Part shown: positions 1 through 7,610 of the stretch, piece after piece
Layout: every line of letters begins with the position of its first letter
Position numbering within the stretch: the stretch's first letter is position 1
Virus record (IMG/VR): IMGVR_UViG_3300043424_000108
Coordinates: 17,370 to 81,369 of that record
Reading direction: 5' to 3' (one strand)
Source of the DNA: a virus
DNA length: 64,000 nt
The notes under the pieces: model-generated
Databases searched by the model: none
Seen by the model: only the letters and a program-made list of their open reading frames with translations
What the model was told of the DNA's origin: nothing
Made by a program: the position numbers and the translations under genes

Positions 1-99
1 CCTAATATTATTTTAGTGGAAAGTAGAGCAGGATATGGTAAGAGAGAAAAAGTAGTTACTAGTACTTCTGAACAACTTAATAATGAAGAAGCTAATTGA
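1..99 (+). CDS. C-terminal end of an unknown protein (partial)
   Basis: An open frame runs from the first base to a TGA at 97-99, giving the last 32 residues of a protein that begins outside the window. The tail is hydrophilic and ends in Asn/Glu-rich residues. Its last 17 bases overlap the start of the uracil-DNA glycosylase gene, the same kind of overlap seen throughout this block, which argues that it is a real gene end in the same operon. No family can be recognised from this fragment. Confidence 0.55.
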   Translation, partial: PNIILVESRAGYGKREKVVTSTSEQLNNEEAN

Positions 100-784
100 T
101 ATACCAGATGACTGGTATCAACATTTAAAAGAAACAATAGAGAGTCCGTATTTTAAGAGCCTTGGGGGCTTCATCGCTAAGGAAAGAGCAAGTAAACAGA
201 TCTTTCCTAAAAGGGATGAAGTCTTCAGGGCTTTTAATTTAACTCCCTTTCAGAAAGTCCGTGTAGTTATACTAGGTATGGACCCTTATCCAAACAGACA
301 TAAGGGTGAGCCAGTAGCATGTGGACTTTCTTTTGCACCTAGAAACCGAGACTACGTACCTCCTTCTCTTAGGATTATGTACGATAGAATTAAAAAAGAC
401 ATTTATCCAGACGAGTTATCCTTCCCCATAGATATGAATATAGAATCATGGGCTAAGCAAGGAATTCTTATGATAAATGCAGCTTTAACTATCGAAGAAG
501 GTAAGTCAGGTTCTCACCTAGAACAATGGAAACAATTTACCGAAGAAGTATTTAAGACTCTAAGTAGCAGTACTACAGGTTTAATCTTCTGTTTCTGGGG
601 TAAAGACGCTTTAAAATTTGCTCATCTAGTAGATGACAAATTCCACCACGTATTAACAGCACCCCATCCTGCTTCTGCCATATATCAAAAAGGAGAATGG
701 GCCTGCGATCATTTCACAAGGATTAACGAAATTCTAATGGCTAACAATGGAGAGTCTATTGATTGGCTAGATAACTTAAAATAG
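83..784 (+). CDS. ung: uracil-DNA glycosylase, family 1
   Basis: This enzyme removes uracil from DNA by cutting the N-glycosidic bond. The 233-residue length fits family 1. The water-activating loop reads GMDPYP at residues 65-70 (family consensus GQDPYH), with the catalytic Asp at 67. PPSL follows at 93-96, the INAAL strand at 131-135 corresponds to the uracil-binding LLLN motif, and the HPAS loop at 195-198 corresponds to HPSP. The Gln-to-Met and His-to-Pro changes in the first loop are departures from the cellular consensus. It sits at the head of the replication genes with a dCMP deaminase further down, so it probably keeps uracil out of phage DNA or takes part in excision repair. Confidence 0.92.
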   Translation: MKKLIDIPDDWYQHLKETIESPYFKSLGGFIAKERASKQIFPKRDEVFRAFNLTPFQKVRVVILGMDPYPNRHKGEPVACGLSFAPRNRDYVPPSLRIMYDRIKKDIYPDELSFPIDMNIESWAKQGILMINAALTIEEGKSGSHLEQWKQFTEEVFKTLSSSTTGLIFCFWGKDALKFAHLVDDKFHHVLTAPHPASAIYQKGEWACDHFTRINEILMANNGESIDWLDNLK

Positions 785-799
785 ATTAAATAAAAACAA

Positions 800-997
800 A
801 TGAATTGGCAAGATTACGAGACCTTAGGTCATATCGAGTTTAAAGGTAAATTAGTAGAATACCTCAAAGAAAGAACAACAGAAATAAAGAAACTTGAGCA
901 GAACAGTGAGTATGATTACTGTGAGATTCAAGGAAGAACAAAAGAACTAGAAGAACTAACCAGATTTATCGAAACATTTAAAAGACCAGCACTATGA
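800..997 (+). CDS. small hypothetical protein, charged and helical
   Basis: The 65-residue protein is rich in Glu, Lys and Leu and looks mostly helical, with a possible short coiled coil over residues 20-60. It starts 15 bases after the glycosylase stop, and its TGA overlaps the ATG of the next gene (ATGA), which supports translation as part of the operon. No family recognised. Confidence 0.65.
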   Translation: MNWQDYETLGHIEFKGKLVEYLKERTTEIKKLEQNSEYDYCEIQGRTKELEELTRFIETFKRPAL

Positions 998-1842
998 ATA
1001 AACTAGATTTATTAAACTCATCAAGAACAAATTGGGTAGTAGAAAAGAAAGCCTTGTTTGGTCCTGATGGAGAACCAACACCAGCATTTGGAGTCTTCAG
1101 AACAGACAACAACAGATGTTTAGGTATTGTAGGAGCCAAGTATGTTCCTACACAGAACGAAGAAATCCTAGATATGCTACTTGAGGCAGCAGCCCGAGTG
1201 AATATCTCAGGTGAAAGAGGTGGTATGCTCGGAGAAGGACAGAAAGTCTATTACCAGTTCCCCCTACAAGATGTAAAAATCGGAGGATCTTATAACAAAA
1301 GATACTTAACTGCTTTGACTTCTCATGACGGCAGCTCTCCTATAGGCTTTGGTGCCACTAACGTAACTGTTGTATGTGCTAATACCTTTTACATGGCACT
1401 AAGGGACTCTCAGCGTGTAAGACACACTAAGAACTCACACGGACGATTGGCTATTATTATCTCTCAACTTCAAAGTTCTTTAACTCAAGAAGAACAGTTC
1501 ATTGAGAAACTAGTAGAGTTGAGTAAGATTAATGTTCCTGAAACTGTTTCAGATGAATTTATCTTAAACATTATCGGTGGAGATGTAGCTAACTCTAGAG
1601 GTAAGAACAGAGTAAATGACTTTAAACGAGCTATCACTACCGAGTATGAGACACATGGTAACACTGCTTATGCTTTGTTTAATGCAACTACTCGCTTTAC
1701 TAACTACATGATGGCACACAAGAGTGTAGAAGCTAAGCGTGAGTCTTTGATTCATGGTAGTGCTTACAGCATTAACAACAAAGGTTTAGAATTAATTTCT
1801 GAAACCTATACACCTTTGTACACACCTGAGTTATCTTTGTAA
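994..1842 (+). CDS. DUF932 / phage-plasmid-like protein
   Basis: The 282-residue protein matches the general layout of DUF932 (phage/plasmid-like protein family): an N-terminal strand region with FGVFRTDNN-type residues, a GAKYVPTQNEEILDML segment at about 48-63, a central TSHDGSSPIGFGATNVTVVC region, and a helical C-terminus. Family members occur widely in phages and plasmids, but their molecular function is not established. The start overlaps the preceding stop by four bases. A clear hairpin terminator follows the gene, so this probably ends a transcription unit. Confidence 0.75.
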   Translation: MNKLDLLNSSRTNWVVEKKALFGPDGEPTPAFGVFRTDNNRCLGIVGAKYVPTQNEEILDMLLEAAARVNISGERGGMLGEGQKVYYQFPLQDVKIGGSYNKRYLTALTSHDGSSPIGFGATNVTVVCANTFYMALRDSQRVRHTKNSHGRLAIIISQLQSSLTQEEQFIEKLVELSKINVPETVSDEFILNIIGGDVANSRGKNRVNDFKRAITTEYETHGNTAYALFNATTRFTNYMMAHKSVEAKRESLIHGSAYSINNKGLELISETYTPLYTPELSL

Positions 1843-1865
1843 TACCTGTTGCATGCCAAAAGATT

Positions 1866-1895
1866 AGGGGGTCATTAGATCCCCTTTTCTTTTTG
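1866..1895 (+). terminator. rho-independent terminator after the DUF932 gene
   Basis: An AGGGGG/TCCCCT stem (1866-1871 with 1880-1885) closes an 8-base loop and is followed by TTTTCTTTTT. It lies 23 bases after the stop codon. Confidence 0.8.
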
Positions 1896-1907
1896 TGTGT
1901 TCTCAGT

Positions 1908-1915
1908 TATATTTG
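1908..1915 (+). promoter_or_regulatory. possible Bacteroidota-type -7 box (TATATTTG)
   Basis: TATATTTG matches TAnnTTTG and sits just after a terminator and 6 bases before the ATG at 1922. No TTG lies at the expected 19-20 base distance, so this is weaker than the other promoters in the window. Transcription from here would give an almost leaderless message. Confidence 0.4.
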
Positions 1916-1921
1916 TAGAGT

Positions 1922-2566
1922 ATGTTAAAGAGAACACCTAAAAAGATTCCCGTAAAGGGATTACCAGAAGAGAGAGATTTGCAGAAGCCTTGCTCTGAGT
2001 GTGGTAAGATTAAAGCAATAGCAAACAAGACAAAAAGATTGTGTGCTACATGCGTAGTAAAAGAGAAGAAGGCTAAACAAAAAGTCCGCAAAGAGATTAA
2101 GAGAAAGATCAAACAAGAAACTATCACTCAAACTAAGTTAGACCAAATAACTTCCTGGCTAGTAAGAGGGGCACACATTAACAAATGTCATGCTTGTGAG
2201 ATTACACTTGACCCTAAAGGACTCCAATGTGCACACTTCGTAGGAAGAACCAAAGTATCTACACGATACCACTTAACTAATCTTTTGCCCGCTTGTCCTA
2301 AATGTAACCTATATACTCCTCACCACGTGTGGAACTTAGGTAAGTCTTTGAATAGGATATGGGGAGAAGATACTACGGAAGATATGTTGCAACTCTCTAA
2401 CAAGATTCTTAAGCTAAGCAACCATGATAGAAAACTCATCTACGATGTGTATAGAACTTGCCTTACAGATATCGAACAAGGCAACTACACTCAAGTTGAG
2501 AAGTATCAGAAACTCCGTGAGGCATTACACGATTACAATAAAATAGTAGGACCATTATTAAAATGA
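1922..2566 (+). CDS. NinG-like recombination protein
   Basis: The 214-residue protein has a Zn-ribbon-like N-terminal pair (CSEC and CATC at about residues 24-43), a very basic Lys-rich helix, and then an HNH-like core: CHAC, a CAHF segment, TRYHLTNLLPACPKCN, and a conserved His/Trp region. This arrangement is that of the phage lambda NinG (Rap) family, which acts on branched recombination intermediates in RecBCD-related recombination. The family assignment is by pattern; branched-DNA cleavage by this protein is inferred. It is followed at once by the DNA polymerase gene. Confidence 0.75.
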   Translation: MLKRTPKKIPVKGLPEERDLQKPCSECGKIKAIANKTKRLCATCVVKEKKAKQKVRKEIKRKIKQETITQTKLDQITSWLVRGAHINKCHACEITLDPKGLQCAHFVGRTKVSTRYHLTNLLPACPKCNLYTPHHVWNLGKSLNRIWGEDTTEDMLQLSNKILKLSNHDRKLIYDVYRTCLTDIEQGNYTQVEKYQKLREALHDYNKIVGPLLK

Positions 2567-2572
2567 TTTAAA

Positions 2573-4543
2573 GTGATATATCTAGTAACAAAACAAGATA
2601 TCTCCCTACCTGATGTAACTCTCTGCTCCGTACAAGATTCCCTAGATTACTTAAATAAGTTAGACTCTATTGGTGTCGATACCGAGACTAGTGGTTTTGA
2701 TCCATATACTTGCAAGTTTTATACCTTGCAATTAGGAGACCAAGACGTACAGTATGTTGTAGACCTATCTACGATAGACATTCAAGAGTATAAGAATTTA
2801 CTAGAGACTAAGGAACTCATAGGTCATAACTTTAAGTTTGACTTACGATTCTTGTATCATCAGAGAATTGTACCCACTAGGGTATATGATACGTTTTTAG
2901 GAGAGAAAACATCCCGTTTGGGTATAGAAAGTCATAGATGTTCTTTAGCTGCTTGTGTAGATCGCCATTGCGGAATAACACTTAGCAAAGAAGAACGAGC
3001 AAACATTACAGGTAGACTAACCGAAGGGTTTGTTAAGTATTCTGCCTATGACGTAAAATATCTCCACGAGATTAAGAGTAAGCAAAACTTTAATCAATTT
3101 ACAGAAGGTACAGATGTGTCCATTCAATTGGACAATCGCTTTGTTCTAGTGCTAGCATATATCGAATACTGTGGTATGAAGCTAGACGTAGAACAATGGA
3201 CCAAGAAGATTGAAAAAGTACAGATACAAGCTGATGAGGCAGTAGAAGAACTTAATAAGTTTATCCTAGAGAACAGAATGTCTAAATTTATAGACACTCA
3301 GTTAGACATGTTCTCTACAGGTAATAAGATTAACGTGAATTGGAACTCACCCTTACAGGTTGTAGAATTCTTTGAAGCTATAGGTGTAAACACAACCGTA
3401 GTCGAGAAAGGAGTGAAGAAACAAACTATAGAAGCAAACCATCTAATTAAGTTTGTAGACAAGTACCCGATTATTAAAACCTATCTTTCATTCAAAGAAG
3501 CACAGAAAGACATAGGAACTTATGGTTACAACTGGATAGAACAAATCAATCCAGTAAGCGGAAGAATCCACACACAGTTTAAGCAGTTGATGAACACAGG
3601 ACGCTTATCTAGTGGTGGTAAATCTGGTAACGTAAAGAACTTTAACTTTCAAAACATTCCATCAGACCAAGAGACTCGTAGTTGCTTTGTAGCAGCAGAA
3701 GGGAATACTCTAGTAGGTTGTGACTATACAGGACAAGAACAGATTGTACTAGTCAACAAGTGCTTAGATAAAAACTTACTTGAGTTTTATGATAATGACT
3801 TAGGTGATATGCACTCGTTTATAGCGAGTAAGATGTATCCTGAGTTGGATGGTATGGACTTAGATGAAATCAAAAAGAAACATAAGGATAAGCGACAATC
3901 AGCTAAGGTTGCTGGCTTCGCTATTAACTATGGTGGCTCAGGTATTGGTATAGCAGACCAACTAGGATTAAATGTAGAGCAAGGTCAAAAGATCTATGAC
4001 GCATACTTTGCAGCCTTTCCTGGACTTAAAGCCTACTTTGATGAAACTAAGAAGTTTGGAATAGAGAATGGTTATGTGTTAATCTCTCCCGTAACAGGTA
4101 AGAGATCTTACGTAGATTATTACCAAGAGTTCGCAGAGATCAAAGGCGAATTAACAAAAGACTTCTGGGATAGATACAAATCCCTAAAGAACAGTGACAC
4201 TCCTACTGCTAGGCAAATGAAGGAGAAGGTCAGCAGGTTCTTTAGAAAACGAGGTGACATTGAAAGAATGTCATTGAATTATCCTATCCAAGGTGAATCT
4301 GCGGAGATTACTAAATTAGCTTGTGTATATTTTTGGAATAAGTATTTAGTACCTAATAATTTATTGTTTAAAGTATTGATAGTCAATATAATACACGATG
4401 AAATATTGGTAGAAACTCCTCTAAGAATTGCAGAAGAGACAGCAAAACAATTAGAAAAATCAATGGTAGATGCAGGTGCTAAGTTTTGCAAAAGAGTAAA
4501 GCTAAAAGCAGATCCTTGTATTGCGCCTTACTGGAAGAAGTAA
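2573..4543 (+). CDS. family A DNA polymerase with 3'-5' exonuclease
   Basis: The replicative polymerase of 656 residues. The proofreading domain has D36-T-E38 (Exo I), N86 with D90 (Exo II) and Y156-S-A-Y-D160 (Exo III). The polymerase domain has motif A with D384 in CDYTGQE, motif B from K445 to Y453-G454, and motif C H608-D609-E610. All catalytic residues are present, so both activities are expected. There is no 5'-3' exonuclease domain. The start is a GTG at 2573; the only nearby ATG (2563) is out of frame and stops at once, so GTG is the best choice. The gene lies 6 bases after the NinG-like gene, and its TAA overlaps the next ATG. Confidence 0.95.
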   Translation: MIYLVTKQDISLPDVTLCSVQDSLDYLNKLDSIGVDTETSGFDPYTCKFYTLQLGDQDVQYVVDLSTIDIQEYKNLLETKELIGHNFKFDLRFLYHQRIVPTRVYDTFLGEKTSRLGIESHRCSLAACVDRHCGITLSKEERANITGRLTEGFVKYSAYDVKYLHEIKSKQNFNQFTEGTDVSIQLDNRFVLVLAYIEYCGMKLDVEQWTKKIEKVQIQADEAVEELNKFILENRMSKFIDTQLDMFSTGNKINVNWNSPLQVVEFFEAIGVNTTVVEKGVKKQTIEANHLIKFVDKYPIIKTYLSFKEAQKDIGTYGYNWIEQINPVSGRIHTQFKQLMNTGRLSSGGKSGNVKNFNFQNIPSDQETRSCFVAAEGNTLVGCDYTGQEQIVLVNKCLDKNLLEFYDNDLGDMHSFIASKMYPELDGMDLDEIKKKHKDKRQSAKVAGFAINYGGSGIGIADQLGLNVEQGQKIYDAYFAAFPGLKAYFDETKKFGIENGYVLISPVTGKRSYVDYYQEFAEIKGELTKDFWDRYKSLKNSDTPTARQMKEKVSRFFRKRGDIERMSLNYPIQGESAEITKLACVYFWNKYLVPNNLLFKVLIVNIIHDEILVETPLRIAEETAKQLEKSMVDAGAKFCKRVKLKADPCIAPYWKK

Positions 4544-4803
4544 TGAAAGAAGAAGAGATTAAGGAAGTTAGGAGAACATATCTCCTAGCTAGAGCAGTTA
4601 ACACACAGTATCAATTTATTCGTGAGTTTGTTAATCCAGACTTAAGGAAAGCAATTAACGAAGCTAAGGCAAAGAATGCTTACTTCATCAAGTTATTAGA
4701 CGGTTACTTAGAGAAAAGAAACGTAAGTAGCCAGATAGACGAAGATGAAGAGTTAGCATTCTTGCTATTAGAAGAAATAGAAAAAAGAACAGATGATAAA
4801 TAG
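4543..4803 (+). CDS. small hypothetical protein
   Basis: An in-frame ATG at 4486 lies inside the polymerase gene. The ATG at 4543 overlaps the polymerase TAA by one base and is the better start, giving 86 residues. The protein is acidic, helical and ends in a Glu-rich segment. It overlaps the following gene by 11 bases. No family recognised; its place between polymerase and a NinB-like gene suggests a role in replication or recombination, but this is only context. Confidence 0.65.
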   Translation: MKEEEIKEVRRTYLLARAVNTQYQFIREFVNPDLRKAINEAKAKNAYFIKLLDGYLEKRNVSSQIDEDEELAFLLLEEIEKRTDDK

Positions 4804-5230
4804 AGTTTACATTCCTGCATCTTTATCTCTTAATATAGATGGCACTGTACATCTTAAAGGAGATAGAGAACTAATGCAGTCTTATTTTAGAGAACTTATG
4901 AAACAGGACCCCAAAGTAGATGTAGAGATTTGTATTACACGAATCGACTCAAAGAAAACAAACCCTCAATTGGCTTATTTTTACAGTACCCTAGTACCTA
5001 TCATCCGAGGAGGATTTGAGTCGCTTACGGGGGAAGTATACACCAAAGAAGACGTAGTTGCTTTCCTTAAGGACAAGTATTTCTACGAGGAGATTATGTT
5101 TCAGGGACAATTTATCAAAACTCCTCTTTCACTTTCTAAGGGAAAGAAGGAAGAAGTCCATAAGTTTATCCAAGATGTTATTACCTTTGCAAGAGAAATC
5201 CTGGGAGTGGAAGTACCAGAACTAAGTTAG
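4793..5230 (+). CDS. possible NinB-like recombination protein
   Basis: The 145-residue protein has a TNPQLAYFYSTLVPII segment near residues 55-70, followed by a helical part and a C-terminus with the LSLSKGKKEEVHKFI then FAREILGVEVPE pattern. This resembles the C-terminal half of NinB (recombination mediator-like single-strand DNA binding proteins). The resemblance is by eye and weak. A NinG-like protein two genes upstream makes the idea more plausible. It could equally be an unrelated phage replication accessory protein. Confidence 0.45.
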   Translation: MINRVYIPASLSLNIDGTVHLKGDRELMQSYFRELMKQDPKVDVEICITRIDSKKTNPQLAYFYSTLVPIIRGGFESLTGEVYTKEDVVAFLKDKYFYEEIMFQGQFIKTPLSLSKGKKEEVHKFIQDVITFAREILGVEVPELS

Positions 5231-5235
5231 AAATT

Positions 5236-5508
5236 ATGTTATACATTATAGAACCAAGAACAGAAACAAACAAAGTGGAAGCCGTGGGCTTTCCTGGAAT
5301 TAGCCACTACTATGGTGAGAATTCAGTTACTTACAAAGACGAAAAAGGAGACAAAGGAGAAATTACAGTCTCTATAGGGTCTATCGTTAATTGTAATGGA
5401 ACTCCTGGAGTAGTCACAGAAGTTGTTACTATGAAGTTTGGAAGAGTTATCCTAACAGTTAAGTTAGATCATACTCCTAAAACTACTACAGGAGCTTTAA
5501 TGCGTTGA
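5236..5508 (+). CDS. small hypothetical beta-rich protein
   Basis: The 90-residue protein is dominated by Val/Thr/Gly strands and has the look of a small beta barrel: a GDKGEITVSIGSIV strand pair, then a GTPGVVTEVV turn and a closing strand. No catalytic motif and no recognised family. It sits 5 bases after the NinB-like gene and immediately before the interrupted DUF5664 gene. Confidence 0.6.
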   Translation: MLYIIEPRTETNKVEAVGFPGISHYYGENSVTYKDEKGDKGEITVSIGSIVNCNGTPGVVTEVVTMKFGRVILTVKLDHTPKTTTGALMR

Positions 5509-5510
5509 TT

Positions 5511-6491
5511 ATGGCAAATGATTTCCCCGCTATGGAAGATTACAACGAGGGCACACAAGCACTTCGTTTTAACAAAGGCAAAGCACATTGGTCTCTAGTA
5601 GATTTTAAGTCTCTAGAGCCAATGGTGGAAGTCTTAGAGTTTGGAGCAAAGAAATATTCCTTGACAAATAAATTGGATATACTATCTTTGTTACAGTTAT
5701 GCCTAAAATCGGAATTTGTAACAACTGTGAAGATAGTAGACCAATTATCTCACGAGGACTTTGTAGTACCTGTTACAGAAAAGCTACGGAAAATTATGGT
5801 ACCTGCACAAGGTGTTCGGAACATAGACCTGTTAATAAAAAATCTATGTGTAGAGCCTGTGCTGAGTACGTCAGAGTGCACAGCTCTAATGAGTATACTA
5901 CCAAAGTCAGAGAATACCAAGCAAACTACAGAAAAAGAGAAGACTTCCGAGAGCAAGAACGAGTTAGATCGGCTAACAGAAGAAGTAATCCAGAGTATTT
6001 ACTTAGGAAAAAAAGATCAGACTTCTTACGAAGACTTTCCAACTATGGAATTACTGAGGAGTTTTATCTCTCTGAGTGCAAAAAAGGCTGTCAAATTTGC
6101 GGAAATAAAGAAAGATTACACATTGACCATGATCATACAACAAGAAAATACAGAGGTATTTTGTGTGGTAAATGCAACAACGCCCTTGGCTTGTTTGACG
6201 ACAATGTTAAAATTATTGCAAAAGCAATCTCTTATTTGCAAAAAAATAACAGTCAGTAACGGTGTATATACCGAATCTGGAAAAAACAATTGGAAAAAAG
6301 GAATGCCAGTAAGCGAAGTAGTTGAAAGCATGCTTAGACATACATTCAGTTTGTTGTCAGGTGAGTCTCACGATAAGGAGTCTTTGATTCACCATATAGG
6401 ACACATACAATGTAACGCTATGTTTATTGCTTACATCCTCAGAGAGAAGCCTGAATTTAATGACTTAACAGATGAAGGTAAAGTTCAGTAA
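5511..6491 (+). CDS. DUF5664 (dATP/dGTP diphosphohydrolase N-terminal-like) protein carrying a large internal insertion
   Basis: The two ends of this frame make one normal small domain. The first part has LRFNKGKAHWSLVDF and ends EFGAKKYS (about residue 50). The last part starts KNNWKKGMP (about residue 258) and goes on to SMLRHTFSLL and HHIGHIQCNAMF. Joined, they give the usual FGAKKY-x-x-x-NW-KKG sequence of the family. Between them lie about 207 codons unlike the family, which overlap an HNH endonuclease gene in another frame. The upstream TTG at 5505 is in frame, but the ATG at 5511 is the likelier start. Whether the long form is translated, or the two halves work separately, or the message is rejoined, cannot be told from sequence. 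Confidence 0.75.
   Translation: MANDFPAMEDYNEGTQALRFNKGKAHWSLVDFKSLEPMVEVLEFGAKKYSLTNKLDILSLLQLCLKSEFVTTVKIVDQLSHEDFVVPVTEKLRKIMVPAQGVRNIDLLIKNLCVEPVLSTSECTALMSILPKSENTKQTTEKEKTSESKNELDRLTEEVIQSIYLGKKDQTSYEDFPTMELLRSFISLSAKKAVKFAEIKKDYTLTMIIQQENTEVFCVVNATTPLACLTTMLKLLQKQSLICKKITVSNGVYTESGKNNWKKGMPVSEVVESMLRHTFSLLSGESHDKESLIHHIGHIQCNAMFIAYILREKPEFNDLTDEGKVQ
5661..5690 (+). promoter_or_regulatory. Bacteroidota-type promoter for the inserted HNH gene
   Basis: TTGACA at 5661-5666 and TATCTTTG at 5683-5690 match the -33 TTG and -7 TAnnTTTG boxes, with 19 bases between TTG and the -7 box. The HNH ATG follows 8 bases after the -7 box. Its position inside the insertion suggests the endonuclease brings its own promoter. 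Confidence 0.65.
5699..6259 (+). CDS. endonuclease VII-type HNH homing endonuclease
   Basis: The 186-residue protein has four N-terminal CxxC pairs (C7/C10, C22/C25, C36/C39, C51/C54) that look like zinc knuckles, a long Arg-rich basic helix (about 68-112), and a C-terminal endonuclease VII-type His-Me core: C131xxC134, HIDHDH at 141-146, and C156xxC159-N. All metal and catalytic residues expected for the family are present, so it is likely active. It lies in a different frame inside the DUF5664 gene and has its own promoter. Such genes are usually mobile, cutting copies of the target gene that lack the insertion; that role is inferred here from its position. Confidence 0.88.
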   Translation: MPKIGICNNCEDSRPIISRGLCSTCYRKATENYGTCTRCSEHRPVNKKSMCRACAEYVRVHSSNEYTTKVREYQANYRKREDFREQERVRSANRRSNPEYLLRKKRSDFLRRLSNYGITEEFYLSECKKGCQICGNKERLHIDHDHTTRKYRGILCGKCNNALGLFDDNVKIIAKAISYLQKNNSQ

Positions 6492-6645
6492 CTTCTTTAG
6501 AGGAAAACAAGGACAACGAGATTATCCTTATTGGTTTTTTTACACAATCCCTACACTAACCTTTAGCAGAACACACTCTAAACAAAAGTTCAGTGTTCAC
6601 TTAGGGTTTTTGTGGTTTAATTTAACTTTAACAATAAACAAATGA
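6472..6645 (+). CDS. small aromatic-rich hypothetical protein (57 aa)
   Basis: The frame starts at an ATG at 6472, inside the end of the DUF5664 gene, and stops with a TGA at 6643-6645 that overlaps the ATG of the nuclease gene (ATGA). It fills an otherwise empty gap of 150 bases. The product is basic with many Phe, Tyr and Trp residues. The tidy overlaps at both ends match the packing of the neighbouring genes. No family recognised. Confidence 0.55.
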   Translation: MKVKFSNFFRGKQGQRDYPYWFFYTIPTLTFSRTHSKQKFSVHLGFLWFNLTLTINK

Positions 6646-7610
6646 TTTTAGATCAAGGATACTTAGACAGTACAGCACAGAGTCAGAGCAGACTTAAAAA
6701 GCTATTGCAACACCCAAACCTTTATTATAATTATGACCCTAGCTCCGATACAGATGAGCCAGCAGAAGTAACTCTAATAGGTGATGGAGTTGATTTAATC
6801 TTAACTCAAGGAGAAGAAGTATTCAGATCAGAGTTCCACATCAGTAGTGTAGAAAGACCTACAGGACAAATGGGAGACTTTGTATGGCATCTTTATACTA
6901 ACCGAAATGATAGTATGGCTGAGACTATTGCGTATGAAGCAGCAAAGTTTAAGCGAGATACTCTCCCTAAGGTAAGAGAAAGATTCGCAATAGAAGGTAA
7001 GACCTATTACGAAGATTTGATTGCAGCAGAAGGAAAGAAAGTAATCTCTTTTGCCCAAGAAGCTCTGATCATTAATATCGCAGAAGGACTCAAGTCACAT
7101 GCCTTCACTTCTAAGTTTGTAAAAGGTAACTCACAGTACAAAGTATTTACCCAACAAGCTTTAAGCTTTGAGTATTTAGGAGTACAGTGTAAAGGTTTAC
7201 TAGATCTAGTAGTTGTTGATGTAGTAAACAACATTCTTTATCCTATCGACTTGAAGACTACTACTACTTCCTTAAATTTTTGGACAGATACTCTTATGAA
7301 GTATCGCTATGACTTTCAAGGAGCATTCTACACAGAAGCTTTGAAGCAAACAGACCTCAGTATCTATGGAGAAAATCTAACAGTTAACAACTTTAGATTC
7401 ATTGTAGAAAGCCAGAAGTTCCCAGGTAGTCCTTTAATCTATGAGCTGTCAGATGAAGCCATGGCTATAGGTAAGATGGGTGGAACTTTCCAAGGTAAGA
7501 CCTACGAGGGTTTTCACCAAGCTATTGAGAGACTTATGTGGCACTCAGAAAACGATTTGTGGGCATACACTAAAGAAGACTACGAGAATGACGGCATCAG
7601 AGTTATCTAA
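6642..7610 (+). CDS. PD-(D/E)XK nuclease family protein
   Basis: The 322-residue protein has the nuclease core GLLDLVVVD (D188) followed by YPIDLKTT with D203-L-K205, then a YDFQGAFY helix near residue 240, as in RecE/exonuclease VIII- and Cas4-like enzymes. The upstream helices (about 90-160) correspond to the usual N-terminal helical region. It is likely a DNA exonuclease for recombination or host DNA processing; the exact substrate is not visible. There is no Cys cluster for an iron-sulphur centre. The start is fixed by the ATGA overlap with the small gene before it. Confidence 0.82.
   Translation: MILDQGYLDSTAQSQSRLKKLLQHPNLYYNYDPSSDTDEPAEVTLIGDGVDLILTQGEEVFRSEFHISSVERPTGQMGDFVWHLYTNRNDSMAETIAYEAAKFKRDTLPKVRERFAIEGKTYYEDLIAAEGKKVISFAQEALIINIAEGLKSHAFTSKFVKGNSQYKVFTQQALSFEYLGVQCKGLLDLVVVDVVNNILYPIDLKTTTTSLNFWTDTLMKYRYDFQGAFYTEALKQTDLSIYGENLTVNNFRFIVESQKFPGSPLIYELSDEAMAIGKMGGTFQGKTYEGFHQAIERLMWHSENDLWAYTKEDYENDGIRVI

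Larger units (their letters stand above)
5661..6281 (+). mobile_element. HNH endonuclease insertion splitting the DUF5664 gene
   Basis: The limits are inferred from where the host domain stops (KYS, codon 5658-5660) and resumes (KNNW, from 5682+600=6282). The inserted length of 621 bases is a multiple of three, so the host frame is restored. It contains a Bacteroidota-type promoter at its left edge, the endonuclease gene, and only about 20 bases after it. There is too little non-coding sequence for a usual group I intron unless the coding part overlaps the ribozyme core. The exact edges could shift by a few bases. Confidence 0.65.

Noticed and set aside
1902-2127. Minus-strand hydrophobic 74-residue frame opposite the NinG-like gene
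   Set aside because: Leu/Phe-rich mirror of a Lys-rich coding region, which is a common artefact.
5699-6259. Intein in the DUF5664 protein
   Set aside because: The endonuclease is in a different frame from the host protein, and the host-frame translation shows no intein Cys/Ser start or HN end.
5661-6281. Group I intron with an internal endonuclease gene
   Set aside because: Only about 60 bases of the insertion are outside the endonuclease gene, too few for a normal ribozyme core, and no P7-like pairing was seen. It is kept only as a remote option with core and gene overlapping.
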